DNA from: Oscillospiraceae bacterium
GTDB lineage: Bacteria; Bacillota; Clostridia; Saccharofermentanales; Saccharofermentanaceae
Assembly: GCA_902780785.1 (NCBI GenBank)
Contig: CACZGS010000003.1
Span: forward strand, 214,351-278,350
DNA: 64,000 bases
Direction of reading: 5' to 3'
The notes below the pieces were generated by a model, which was not told the DNA's origin, ran no database searches, and worked only from the letters and a program-made list of their open reading frames with translations. Both the position numbers and the translations under genes were made by a program. Below, piece after piece: positions 7,137 through 15,958 of this stretch (its first letter is position 1; each line of letters begins with the position of its first letter).

Positions 7137-9287
7137 TTATTCGACCTTGTCTCCGGGCTTTACAGTCTTAGGATTTGTAATGATAACCGTATTGAGATTC
7201 GGAACAGAAGACTTGCCTGCACGTTCGATGATCGCAAATTCTCTGTCGTTATCGAGCAGGATTACCCTAATCTCTTCAACGAAGCCCTGTCTGTTAATAT
7301 AAACGGATGCCATACCTGAATAATCAGATACAACGATCTTCTCGCACATAAGACCAAGTCCTGTCGCAGTATCTACGAAGGATGCCCTGTAACCTTCCTT
7401 ATAGAGCCTGTCGAGCTTCTTGAGGTTCGAATAATCGTTAGGTGTAGAGAACGCGACGATCATGCCGCCGTCAGCCAGTACTTCCTTATAGACGACCGTA
7501 CAGCCTCCGACAGACGTGTTCTGCAGTTCTACCTTGTTGCCTGCTTCATCAGTCTGCGCATTAGGAAGGATCGTAACGTTGAATATTGCTTCTTCACCGA
7601 ATGTATCAGGGCTGGCGTTAGCTGTAGGAGCTAAGTAAACACAGAAGCATGAAACACCCTTAGGAGCATACACTTCGTTAACAAGGCTCGATACAGAGAC
7701 TCTCATACCGTCTGTCTCCGTGATAACGATCTCGATGTCGACTGTCCTTAAGTCAAGGAGCGCTTCAACGCTTCTTGAAGTCTCAAATGTAATGAGCATT
7801 CCCGACTGGTCATTCTCGCAGCGTACGACCTTGCAGTCATCGATCGCGATACCTTCGGTACGGATATTGATGTCATGAAGCGTGCCTACGGCGAAGTCTG
7901 ACAACGTCGCATCGTTATTGGACAGATATACTGTCAGATACTGGCTCTCGTTCTGCGCGATCCTTACAACCGGTGCATCTTCTTCGATCGTGAGGTCAGA
8001 TGAGATAGCACCGACAGAGTTATTTATCAGTCCCTTAACTTCATTAACGGGCATCGTGAGGAAGTTCTTGTAATCTAATGACTCCTCCTTGCCGTCAAGT
8101 CTGAAGGATACGATACCGGGCCTGTGCGCGGTTACTTTAGTCGCATACTTTTCGACCTGTGCCTCATAAACAGCTTCATCGCCTCTTAAGACAGCGATCC
8201 TTTCATCGTTGAAATCGATCTTACTCATCTCGTCGTCACGCTCGTCAAGGATAACGTTGACGGAAGAACTGTAAGAAGCGAGGTTGCTCAAGTTTCCGCC
8301 CATCGCGTCGAACCTGACGGAATCGAGGATCGAGGAAAGGTTCTTGTTATAGTTTCTGTAGATTACGTCTGCTTCGGCAGAACCGCCCGAGAGGATAAGT
8401 TCCTGCTGGACGTCTGATATCTGTGTCTGTACATTTCTGAGGCTCTGTACCACGGACTTCATGTCATCGGGAACGACGATAGCGAGTTCCTGACCTTTTG
8501 CGACTCTGGAACCTTCCGTGATCTGCGTTACGAGCTCACCGGCGTTAGTACTCCTGATAGTATCCTCATCTCTGACGATCAGGGCTCTCGCACCGATAGT
8601 ATGTTCAACGCTGCCTACCGTAACAAATGAGAAATTAGGCTTCTCTGCGATATAGTCATACAGGTGGTGTACAACGAATGCGAGCACGAACAAAGCTGAA
8701 GCCACAACTACTGCTCCGAGGATTCCATTCCTTATAGCGCGGCTCTCAGCACTCTTCTGGGAAGGGTTCTTACGCTTGAATTCGTTTCTCTCGATCTTCG
8801 CCTGTTCCCTGTTTCTTGCTTCTTCCTTGCGCTTCTGCTGCGCTAAGATCTTCTGCTGTTCTCTGGCCCTTGCCCTCTCCTGTGAGGTCATGGGTCTCTT
8901 TGAAGAAGGCTTTACCTGGACATTTGAAGCGGAAGCCGTAGGCTTGCCGTTGATGTCAACCTTAGGGATTATGCTGTTGCCCGAAGCGGGAGCTGTTACC
9001 TGACCATGCCTTACCTGCTGGGGCTTCTGGCCGCGCTGTACACGGATGGTCTTATCAGCAGGCTTTCCCATCGGACGCTTTGTGCCGTTCCTTAAAGCCT
9101 GCTGATTCTTGCCGTAAGGCTTTGCCTGAGGCTTGCCTGACTGTCCTGCAGGTCTGTTTAAAGTTCTGTTTGCGGCAGAGCCGGACACGGGCTTTCCTGA
9201 CTTGTTCACAGGGCGCGCCGGATTCCCGCTTGCATTTCTCTTAGCGGGTTCATTCGGATTGTTGTACCACTGCTTACCGTCTGCCAT
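7137..9287 (-). CDS. HlyD-like membrane-fusion/adaptor protein with long basic N-terminus
   Basis: This 716-residue protein has a ~180-residue Lys/Arg/Gln/Pro-rich low-complexity N-terminus, then one membrane segment at about 186-210, then an extracytoplasmic part. The latter starts with a biotinyl/lipoyl-like half motif ('GELVTQITEGSRVAKGQELAIVV'), goes into a helical hairpin (~270-370) and closes with beta-barrel-like segments, which fits HlyD/membrane-fusion adaptors. The positive-inside rule puts the basic tail in the cytoplasm. The start at 9287 has GAGG inside the end of the preceding gene. It is followed at one base by yggS. No exporter is encoded nearby, so the partner is unknown; a role at the division site is only suggested by the neighbours. 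Confidence 0.75.
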   Translation of the reverse strand: MADGKQWYNNPNEPAKRNASGNPARPVNKSGKPVSGSAANRTLNRPAGQSGKPQAKPYGKNQQALRNGTKRPMGKPADKTIRVQRGQKPQQVRHGQVTAPASGNSIIPKVDINGKPTASASNVQVKPSSKRPMTSQERARAREQQKILAQQKRKEEARNREQAKIERNEFKRKNPSQKSAESRAIRNGILGAVVVASALFVLAFVVHHLYDYIAEKPNFSFVTVGSVEHTIGARALIVRDEDTIRSTNAGELVTQITEGSRVAKGQELAIVVPDDMKSVVQSLRNVQTQISDVQQELILSGGSAEADVIYRNYNKNLSSILDSVRFDAMGGNLSNLASYSSSVNVILDERDDEMSKIDFNDERIAVLRGDEAVYEAQVEKYATKVTAHRPGIVSFRLDGKEESLDYKNFLTMPVNEVKGLINNSVGAISSDLTIEEDAPVVRIAQNESQYLTVYLSNNDATLSDFAVGTLHDINIRTEGIAIDDCKVVRCENDQSGMLITFETSRSVEALLDLRTVDIEIVITETDGMRVSVSSLVNEVYAPKGVSCFCVYLAPTANASPDTFGEEAIFNVTILPNAQTDEAGNKVELQNTSVGGCTVVYKEVLADGGMIVAFSTPNDYSNLKKLDRLYKEGYRASFVDTATGLGLMCEKIVVSDYSGMASVYINRQGFVEEIRVILLDNDREFAIIERAGKSSVPNLNTVIITNPKTVKPGDKVE

Positions 9288-9292
9288 ATCCG

Positions 9293-10567
9293 TTAATCCT
9301 CAACAACGAGCATGCAGGCAAGTTTAGCCTGTTCCTTTGCAAGGCTTCCCTGCATATATGCGATGAAGGGCGGCTTCATGGGGCCGTCACATGAGAGTTC
9401 TGTCGTTGCACCCTGTACGAAAGCGCCTGCAGCCATGATGACCTGGTCGTCATAGCCGGGCATGTCCCACGGTACGGGTGTTACGAAAGAGTCAACCGGA
9501 GAGCATGACTGGATGGCAGCACAGAACTTGCTCATCTTATCAGGATCTCCGAATTCGATCGTCTGAACGATATCGCCTCTTACTTCGTCAGCTGCAGGGC
9601 TTGTCTTATATCCCTGACCGCCAAGGAGCTCGGCTGCAAAGATCGCACCCTTAAGGCACTCGCCGACGCACTGGGGAGCCGTGAAAAGGCCTCTTGCGAT
9701 CATGGCATTGGCACCTAACGTAGGACCTACCTCACTGCCCAGGCCAGGAGTCGTAAGGTGTCTTGCGGCATTCTCCACAAGATCTGCCCTGCCTGCGATA
9801 TAACCGCCTGTCTTGGCGATTCCGCCGCCGGGGTTCTTGATAAGAGATCCTGCGATAACGTCAGCGCCTGCTTCCAGGGGCTCTCTCTTTTCTGTAAATT
9901 CGCCGTAGCAGTTATCCACTGCGACGATGATGTCTTCTCTGATTGAATGGGCAAGTGATGCGATCTTCTCGATGTCATCGGTAAGGAGCGCTCTTCTGCC
10001 CGTATATCCTCTGGACTTCTGGATGAATACCATCTTTGTCTCAGGCTTTATTGCCGCTCTGATGGCATCCAGATCAGGTGTTCCGTCAGCTTTGAGGTCT
10101 ACTTCCTCATACTTGATGCCGTAAGACATGAGCGACATGTCATTATTATCGGAAGAAAGGCCGATCGTTGCCATAAGCGTATCGTAAGGTCTGCCTGTAA
10201 CAGAGAGCATGATGTCGCCGGGTCTTAAAGCTCCGTAGAGCATGGCTGAGATCGCCTGCGAACCTGTGCTTATCTGCCATCTGACATAAGCCTTCTGCGC
10301 TTTGAATACCTTCGCGAAAATATTCTCTATCTTCTCCCTGCCCACGTCATCGTAGCCGTAGCCTGATGTAAGTCCCATGTGGGTATCGGAGAATTTCTCG
10401 GATCTGAAGGCATCAAGCACCTTCAGTTCGTTAAATGTAACGATATCATCGATACGCGCATAAACGTCAGCAAGCGCCTCTTCAGCCTTGATAGCGGCCT
10501 CGATTGCCTTGCCGTTTACACCGTATGCTCTGTAGTTTTCCACTCTGTCCCTGATTATGCTTTCCAT
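9293..10567 (-). CDS. Methionine gamma-lyase-like PLP enzyme (YnbB/'aluminium resistance' family)
   Basis: A 424-residue fold-type I PLP enzyme. The PLP-binding Lys is K244 in 'AGSLIKNPGGG', with D218 in 'AVDNCYGEF' placed to contact the pyridine nitrogen and a substrate loop 'ISTGSQAIS' near 100. Full-length matches of this shape are annotated as methionine gamma-lyase family or aluminium resistance protein; the true substrate is not settled. No clear ribosome site precedes ATG 10567, while two TATAAT boxes lie within 40 bases upstream. Its stop is six bases from the HlyD-like start, so the two are probably co-transcribed with yggS. Confidence 0.88.
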   Translation of the reverse strand: MESIIRDRVENYRAYGVNGKAIEAAIKAEEALADVYARIDDIVTFNELKVLDAFRSEKFSDTHMGLTSGYGYDDVGREKIENIFAKVFKAQKAYVRWQISTGSQAISAMLYGALRPGDIMLSVTGRPYDTLMATIGLSSDNNDMSLMSYGIKYEEVDLKADGTPDLDAIRAAIKPETKMVFIQKSRGYTGRRALLTDDIEKIASLAHSIREDIIVAVDNCYGEFTEKREPLEAGADVIAGSLIKNPGGGIAKTGGYIAGRADLVENAARHLTTPGLGSEVGPTLGANAMIARGLFTAPQCVGECLKGAIFAAELLGGQGYKTSPAADEVRGDIVQTIEFGDPDKMSKFCAAIQSCSPVDSFVTPVPWDMPGYDDQVIMAAGAFVQGATTELSCDGPMKPPFIAYMQGSLAKEQAKLACMLVVED

Positions 10568-10660
10568 AACTTGTAATTATAGCAAAGAAGAGCATTATAA
10601 CAAAACAAATAACTTGTAATATAGGGGCGTGAATATGTGAAAAAGAGCGATTGCCGTAAA

Positions 10661-11626
10661 TTAGCCGAAAATTGCGAGCTTTAACGCGCCCGGCACGCAC
10701 TCGAACGTGACCTTATGGCCCGAGAAGTCCTCTCCGTCGTAATTTCCGTTCAGATCCCTGGCACCCGTAGCCGTAACGGTCAGGAACGTAGTCACGAAAT
10801 TATCGATCTCCTTATAGCCGTCGTGAGTACCGTTCTTGTATTTCGTGATCAGATAAAGAGATCTGAAGAGGCTTACCGCATCGATCGCACAGCAGTTCAT
10901 AAGACCATCGTCGATAACGGCCTTCGGCGCCGGACAGAAGCCGTCGCCATAGTAGGACGCGTTGCATACAGAGATGAGCGTGTGCTTTGATTTCGGTGAA
11001 TCGTCAGGCTTGCCGTCTGCTCTTTTCGCGTTGAACTTAAAATCAAAATGCCTATTTCCGAAGAGACACCCGAGAGCGGACGTTGAATAAGCTGTATTCC
11101 TTACAAAGCTTGAATTCGGGTGAGCCAGGACCTTGCCCTTCGCCCTTAACTGGACTTCAGTATCAAGGCCGATCGAAGCGACATTGATACACCATGCGGA
11201 ATTGGCATCGATCTTTTTATCGTTCCTGTCATAGGAAGTGACCTTGATGAGGTCGATATCCTTTACCTTGAAATTATTCCTGAAGACATCACCGATACAG
11301 ACCTCACAATTGCTCCTGTGATTCTCGTCCATCACGGATCTCGTGAAATCATTGCCTGTACCCAAAGGTATTACAGCTAGAGGCGTAGCAGACTCGGCTA
11401 AGGCATTAGCGACTTCATGGATCGTGCCGTCACCGCCGCATGCGATAACGAGGAGATCCTCTTCGCTTGCAGCCTTTGAAGCAACTTCGCCTGCGTGTCC
11501 TGCGAACTCGGTATAGACAACACGGGTATCGCTCTCATTTCCTGCGGAATAATCGAAATATGCAGTCTTAAACCTTGCAAGGGCTTTGGATTCAGCTCTG
11601 CTGTTAACGATAAATAGCTTCTTCAT
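10661..11626 (-). CDS. Diacylglycerol/lipid kinase family protein (YegS/DgkB type)
   Basis: A 321-residue soluble lipid kinase of the DAGK catalytic family. Motifs are the nucleotide site GGDGT (64-68) and PLGTGNDF (87-94), with 'DDGLMNCCAID' in the C-terminal domain. In Gram-positives the DgkB branch rephosphorylates diacylglycerol left by lipoteichoic acid synthesis and returns it to phospholipid synthesis. It follows the acyl carrier protein gene by 12 bases in a MarR-ACP-kinase operon, which supports a lipid role. The exact substrate cannot be read from sequence. Confidence 0.9.
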   Translation of the reverse strand: MKKLFIVNSRAESKALARFKTAYFDYSAGNESDTRVVYTEFAGHAGEVASKAASEEDLLVIACGGDGTIHEVANALAESATPLAVIPLGTGNDFTRSVMDENHRSNCEVCIGDVFRNNFKVKDIDLIKVTSYDRNDKKIDANSAWCINVASIGLDTEVQLRAKGKVLAHPNSSFVRNTAYSTSALGCLFGNRHFDFKFNAKRADGKPDDSPKSKHTLISVCNASYYGDGFCPAPKAVIDDGLMNCCAIDAVSLFRSLYLITKYKNGTHDGYKEIDNFVTTFLTVTATGARDLNGNYDGEDFSGHKVTFECVPGALKLAIFG

Positions 11627-11638
11627 CTGTAAAGCCGG

Positions 11639-11902
11639 TTATGCCTTCTTCATGAGCTTCATAACGACATCGATCATGTCATCTACTGTCTTGACCTGAT
11701 CAAGAAGCTCATCGGGCAAACGGATGTTATATGTCTCCTCGACATCAATAACAAATTCATAGAGTTGAAGCGAATCAAAAGGCAGATCAGTATTGAAAGC
11801 CAGATCGGAAGTGATCTCTTCGGGAGATATCTCAAGAGTCTCTGCCATGATTCTAATTACGTCTTCTTTAACTTTCGCTCTAAGATTATCAGAATCAGCC
11901 AT
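11639..11902 (-). CDS. acpP: Acyl carrier protein
   Basis: An 87-residue acidic helical protein with the phosphopantetheine attachment Ser in 'FDSLQLYEF' (S44). It carries acyl chains for fatty-acid or related synthesis. AAGGAG sits at the end of the MarR gene, one base separates the two genes, and the lipid kinase follows. No other fab gene is present here, so it could be either the housekeeping ACP or a specialised one. Confidence 0.92.
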   Translation of the reverse strand: MADSDNLRAKVKEDVIRIMAETLEISPEEITSDLAFNTDLPFDSLQLYEFVIDVEETYNIRLPDELLDQVKTVDDMIDVVMKLMKKA

Positions 11903-11903
11903 A

Positions 11904-12419
11904 TTACTTCATCTCCTTATTGGTGTCTGTGGCAACCTGTCTTGCGGTCGCTCTTACGTTCTCACTGCTGTCGTAACGCTTGAGCTGCTGCTCAACGTAT
12001 CTGTCAACTTCATCAACGAGATCCAACAGATGCTTTCTGTCCTTCTCATCGTAACCTGCAAGGATATGCTTAGCCAATACTCTGTGGAACTTGCTGTTCA
12101 TTCTGCACGCAAGCTTTCCGTTATGTGTAAGGCTGATCCTTACGATCCTCTTATCGCGCTTATCACGTTCCCTGTGGACATAACCCTTTTTAACAAGTCT
12201 GTCTATGGCTACAGTGAGCGTACCCGTAGTAATACCCAGATCTTCTGCGGTATTAGTCATCGTACGGGCTTCATAGGGTCCGATCGCGGTAAGGGTATGC
12301 ATTTCTGCTATAGACAGGTCCTTGAAATAACCTGCCTGAAGAGATTTCTCTTCGGTCAAAACAACGTTCTCAAAGATCCTGACCAGGGCCTCTGACATGT
12401 GTTCTTCTTCGTTAGGCAA
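11904..12419 (-). CDS. MarR-family transcriptional regulator (FabT-like context)
   Basis: A 171-residue winged-helix regulator. The HTH covers about 50-95 ('NTAEDLGITTGTLTVAIDRL'), and the wing carries 'RERDKRDKRIVRISLT'. I take the TTG at 12419 as start because GAGGAG lies nine bases before it; an internal ATG (12398) has no comparable site. It heads an operon with an acyl carrier protein and a lipid kinase, the setting in which FabT, a MarR-type repressor of fatty-acid genes, is found in other Firmicutes. An AT-rich dyad overlaps its promoter region (12442-12478), so autoregulation is likely. The fatty-acid role is inference. Confidence 0.88.
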   Translation of the reverse strand: MPNEEEHMSEALVRIFENVVLTEEKSLQAGYFKDLSIAEMHTLTAIGPYEARTMTNTAEDLGITTGTLTVAIDRLVKKGYVHRERDKRDKRIVRISLTHNGKLACRMNSKFHRVLAKHILAGYDEKDRKHLLDLVDEVDRYVEQQLKRYDSSENVRATARQVATDTNKEMK

Positions 12420-12441
12420 GTCCGGTATCTCCTCAGTAATT

Positions 12442-12478
12442 GATTTACAAATTTATTTTATCATAAAAAATTTAAATC
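12442..12478 (-). promoter_or_regulatory. AT-rich dyad upstream of marR-acpP, possible operator
   Basis: An imperfect inverted repeat with outer arms GATTT...AAATC and inner arms AAATTT/AAATTT surrounds a TAAAAT -10-like sequence. It lies between the CPBP protease stop and the MarR TTG start, where a self-regulating MarR protein would bind. Confidence 0.4.
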
Positions 12479-13418
12479 ATACGCTCTCTTTACGAGCTTT
12501 ATTATCGCCGTTTATGAGTATGATCGCGAATACAAGTACAAAGAGTGCAAGGCCTCCTAATATGAGCGTGCCGCCTTCAGGAAGATTGAGCTGGCTGATA
12601 AGCTGGTCACCGTATGTTCCCATCAGGTTGAAGAGAATGTGGGCGACAATCGTGATCTTCAAAGAACGGTACTTGTATCTCATGAATCCCAGGAAGAAGC
12701 CCAGAACTGAAGCATAGATTCCCTGTACGAGATTCATGTGCATGATTCCGAAAAGAAGGCCTGAGATAAGGATAATGAATACAGGCTTGATGTTGGACTT
12801 TTCGAGGAAACCGAAGCAAACGCCTCTGCAGCAGAGTTCCTCAAGGACAGGTCCGAGCAGGATGCCGTATACGATCGTAATGATCGGGCTATCCATAAGG
12901 CCCGACGCCTTCATGAGCTCAACATAGTTGTTCATGGTGTTCGGGAATGCCCAGAATGCAACGACGAAAGCTGCTGTAATAAAGAACTGTAGGCCTATTA
13001 CGACACCGATCGTTGCAAGTATCGATTTGAATCCGAATACGTCCTTAAAACTGACCTTCGGATTCTTCTTTACGAATCCCTTGTAATACCAGATGCTGAA
13101 TACGATAAGGCCGACAACCGCATAGAGGAGATAAGCGATAAATGCATACTTCTCATTGAAGACCTCAAGGAGCTTCGAACTTACTTCCATAGGATCAGTT
13201 GAAGATCCGCTCGTGGTAATATCCAAAGCCGCAATGATCAGAAACGGCACCTGAGTTATTGACTGGATTGCAAGCAATACAGCGACCGGAACGATCGACA
13301 GAAAGATAAAACCTACTCTGACTCTCTTCTTCGGTGCTTCAGCTGCAGGCTGAGCTTCCTGAACCGGCTGGACAGGCTGTGCCTGCTGTACCTGCTGATC
13401 AACATTGTTCTCTGACAT
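12477..13418 (-). CDS. CPBP-family intramembrane metalloprotease
   Basis: A 313-residue membrane protein of the CAAX protease/bacteriocin-processing (Abi, Rce1-like) family. The motifs are E-E-x-x-x-R (E193, E194, R198), F-x-x-x-H (H227) and H-x-x-x-N (H260, N264), spread over a bundle of about eight hydrophobic segments. The first 35 residues are Gln/Pro-rich, polar and predicted cytoplasmic. A good ribosome site (AAGGGGG) precedes ATG 13418. It follows mutS2 by 18 bases. The substrate is unknown; no bacteriocin gene is visible next to it. Confidence 0.9.
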   Translation of the reverse strand: MSENNVDQQVQQAQPVQPVQEAQPAAEAPKKRVRVGFIFLSIVPVAVLLAIQSITQVPFLIIAALDITTSGSSTDPMEVSSKLLEVFNEKYAFIAYLLYAVVGLIVFSIWYYKGFVKKNPKVSFKDVFGFKSILATIGVVIGLQFFITAAFVVAFWAFPNTMNNYVELMKASGLMDSPIITIVYGILLGPVLEELCCRGVCFGFLEKSNIKPVFIILISGLLFGIMHMNLVQGIYASVLGFFLGFMRYKYRSLKITIVAHILFNLMGTYGDQLISQLNLPEGGTLILGGLALFVLVFAIILINGDNKARKESV

Positions 13419-13436
13419 TTTCTTAACCCCCTTGCT

Positions 13437-15929
13437 TTATCTGAACTTGATTATCGTAACGCCTGCGTCTCCCTCGCCCTGTTCGCCGGCGCGGAAAGAC
13501 TCTACCCTGTCATCTTTTATCAGCATATCCTGCACGCAGGATCTTAATGCTCCTGTTCCTTTACCGTGTACGATCCTCGCTTCCCTGATGCCCGCAAGGA
13601 CACAGTCTTCAAGATACTTAGCAAGACTTGATTCTGCTTCAGCCGTCGTCATGCCGATCAGCATGAGTTCGGATCTGGTCGTTGAAGCAGCATTGAACCT
13701 TACCTTGCCCATGTCGTCGCCCGAAGACTTGGTCTTAATGACCTTGCCCTTCTGCGAGCCCTTGTTCTTGACCTTCAGGAATTCGTCCCTCTGGGCCTTT
13801 GTTGGCATCATGAGCTGGCTCTTCTTAACAGCGATCTTCATGCTTCCGCAAAGGATGTTTACTGTGCCGCTCTTGGACAAGCTTGATTCTGCAACTCCGG
13901 TCTGTCCCAAGGACGGAACATAGTAGCATTCGCCTTCGATTACTTCCTTTACGGGCTCGCCGCTTAATGCAACGTTTTCCGTGGCTTCATCGTCTTCCAC
14001 TTCAAGATCCTGAACACCGGCCCTAAGCTTTCTTCTGATCTTATCAAGCTCTTTCTCGCGCTCAGCCCTGTCCATATCCTTGGATCTTTTCCTTAAGTCA
14101 CGGAGTTCTTCGCTGATCTCTCTTTCCTGCTCCTGCAGAAGTCTCTTCTGCTCGGCTCTCATGTCATTCAGGATCTTAGTCTTGGACTGCTTGAGCTTAG
14201 TGTTCTCTTCTTCGAGACGTGCCTTCTGGGCCTTGAGTTCTATATTGAGCGCATCGTTTTCCTTTGCAAGCTCTTCTGCTCTCTTAGCCTCTTCTTCAGC
14301 CTTTGAGAGAAGTTCTTCATATCTCAGTTCATCCGTGGACATCCTTGTTCTTGCATTCTCAAGGATATGCTTTGCAAGGCCTAACTTCCTTGATATTACG
14401 AACGCGTTGGAAGAACCCGGCCTGCCCGTAATGAGCTTATATGTAGGAGCCAGCGTTTCCGTATCGAACTCACAGGATGCGTTCATTACGCCTTCCGTGG
14501 TCTCAGCATAGCTCTTAAGCTCTCTGTAGTGCGTCGTGGACATTACGATGCAGTTCTTCTTACGCAGCTCTTCTATTATCGATATGGCGAGCGCAGCGCC
14601 CTCCGTAGGATCCGTGCCTGAGCCGAGCTCGTCCAGGAGAACCAGAGATTTTCCTCTGATGTTCTTTAAGATGAATACGATATTCGACATATGAGATGAG
14701 AACGTTGATAAGCTCTCTTCAATGCTCTGTTCGTCGCCGATATCAGCCAAGACCCTGTCGAAAACGCATACTTCAGAACCGCCGTCAGTCGGTATAGGAA
14801 GTCCTGCCATCGTCATGAGTACAAGAAGTCCGCATGTCTTAAGTGATACCGTCTTACCGCCCGTATTGGGACCCGTAACGATAAGTGAGTCGTAACTGTC
14901 TCCTACTTTGATGTCGACAGGAACCACGCTCTCCTTGGGGATAAGCGGGTGTCTAGCGCCCTTAAGATCGATCCTGCCTTCCGTATTAAGCTTCGGGCAG
15001 AATGAATTATTCTCTACTCCGTATTCGGCCTTCGCGAAAATATAATCCAGACGTGCAGCGATCTCCATGTTGTTTTCGAGCAACGGGCTGATCGATACAA
15101 CTTCATTCGTAAAGCTCTTTAAGATCCTCTGGATCTCCGCCTGCTCTGCAAAGGTAAGCTCAGCGATCTTATTGTTTGCTTCAACAACGCTCATAGGCTC
15201 AATGAAGAGCGTCTGTCCGGAAGATGAAGCACCGTGCACGATGCCTTCGATCCTGCCGTTGAAATCTGCCTTTACGGGAATACAATATCTTCCTTCACGA
15301 AGCGTTACGATGCCCTCCTGGAGCATGTCTGCGTGATTTTGGATAACGCGGTCAAGCAAAGACCTGATGCCGCTTGCGATATTCTTGCGCTCTCTTCTTA
15401 TCGAAGATAATTCCCTGCTCGCTTTATCTGAAACTTCGTCCTGGCCTAAGATCGATGTCTCGATCTTCTCCAAGAGCTTATCTGATGTCTCAAGCTTATC
15501 CGCGTAAGCACAGACATCAGGCTCAGTCTCATCGACCAGCGGAGAGCCTGCCGACCTTGCCTTTGAAATGGCCCTTCTTATCTCATCGGAAGCCTTCAGG
15601 AATGAAGCGACTTCCAGTAGCTGTCCGCATGTTAATGTGCCGTCAGCCTTCGCATAAGTAATTGCTTCTCTTAAGTCTCTCATGCCGCCTAAAGGAAGCA
15701 TTCCGAATCTTAAGATGTGGTCCATTGCCTGCCTTGAGCAGGACAGTTCCTTTGCCACATGATCAACATCACAAACAGGAGCCATGTCCCTGCAAAGCTC
15801 ACGTCCGTAAGACGTTCTCGCTTTTGCGGTAACGCTGTCCCTGATCTTCGTAAATTCAAGCGTATTTAAGACGCGCCCGCGGATCTTCTTCCGCTCAAGG
15901 CTCTCTTCAAAGCTTAAGAATTCATACAT
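13437..15929 (-). CDS. mutS2: MutS2 family ATPase with degenerate Smr motif
   Basis: An 830-residue MutS-like protein with the core/lever/clamp region (1-300), Walker A GPNTGGKT (353-360), 'STFSSHM' and 'LVLLDELGSGTDP' (Walker B), a long coiled coil (~520-640), a KOW-like segment, and a C-terminal Smr domain. MutS2 is implicated in anti-recombination and, in Bacillus, in splitting collided ribosomes. In the Smr domain the HGKG motif is present (788-791), but the first motif, normally L-D-x-R-G, reads LMLIG (755-759), so the conserved Asp and Arg are missing. The rest looks intact. It follows pfkA by 29 bases. Confidence 0.95.
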   Translation of the reverse strand: MYEFLSFEESLERKKIRGRVLNTLEFTKIRDSVTAKARTSYGRELCRDMAPVCDVDHVAKELSCSRQAMDHILRFGMLPLGGMRDLREAITYAKADGTLTCGQLLEVASFLKASDEIRRAISKARSAGSPLVDETEPDVCAYADKLETSDKLLEKIETSILGQDEVSDKASRELSSIRRERKNIASGIRSLLDRVIQNHADMLQEGIVTLREGRYCIPVKADFNGRIEGIVHGASSSGQTLFIEPMSVVEANNKIAELTFAEQAEIQRILKSFTNEVVSISPLLENNMEIAARLDYIFAKAEYGVENNSFCPKLNTEGRIDLKGARHPLIPKESVVPVDIKVGDSYDSLIVTGPNTGGKTVSLKTCGLLVLMTMAGLPIPTDGGSEVCVFDRVLADIGDEQSIEESLSTFSSHMSNIVFILKNIRGKSLVLLDELGSGTDPTEGAALAISIIEELRKKNCIVMSTTHYRELKSYAETTEGVMNASCEFDTETLAPTYKLITGRPGSSNAFVISRKLGLAKHILENARTRMSTDELRYEELLSKAEEEAKRAEELAKENDALNIELKAQKARLEEENTKLKQSKTKILNDMRAEQKRLLQEQEREISEELRDLRKRSKDMDRAEREKELDKIRRKLRAGVQDLEVEDDEATENVALSGEPVKEVIEGECYYVPSLGQTGVAESSLSKSGTVNILCGSMKIAVKKSQLMMPTKAQRDEFLKVKNKGSQKGKVIKTKSSGDDMGKVRFNAASTTRSELMLIGMTTAEAESSLAKYLEDCVLAGIREARIVHGKGTGALRSCVQDMLIKDDRVESFRAGEQGEGDAGVTIIKFR

Positions 15930-15958
15930 AGTCGGCTATCCCCTACTGACCTGTAAGA

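Noticed and set aside
12477..13418. Bacteriocin immunity locus around the CPBP protease
   Set aside because: No small double-glycine peptide or transporter in the neighbourhood; the gene sits between mutS2 and marR.
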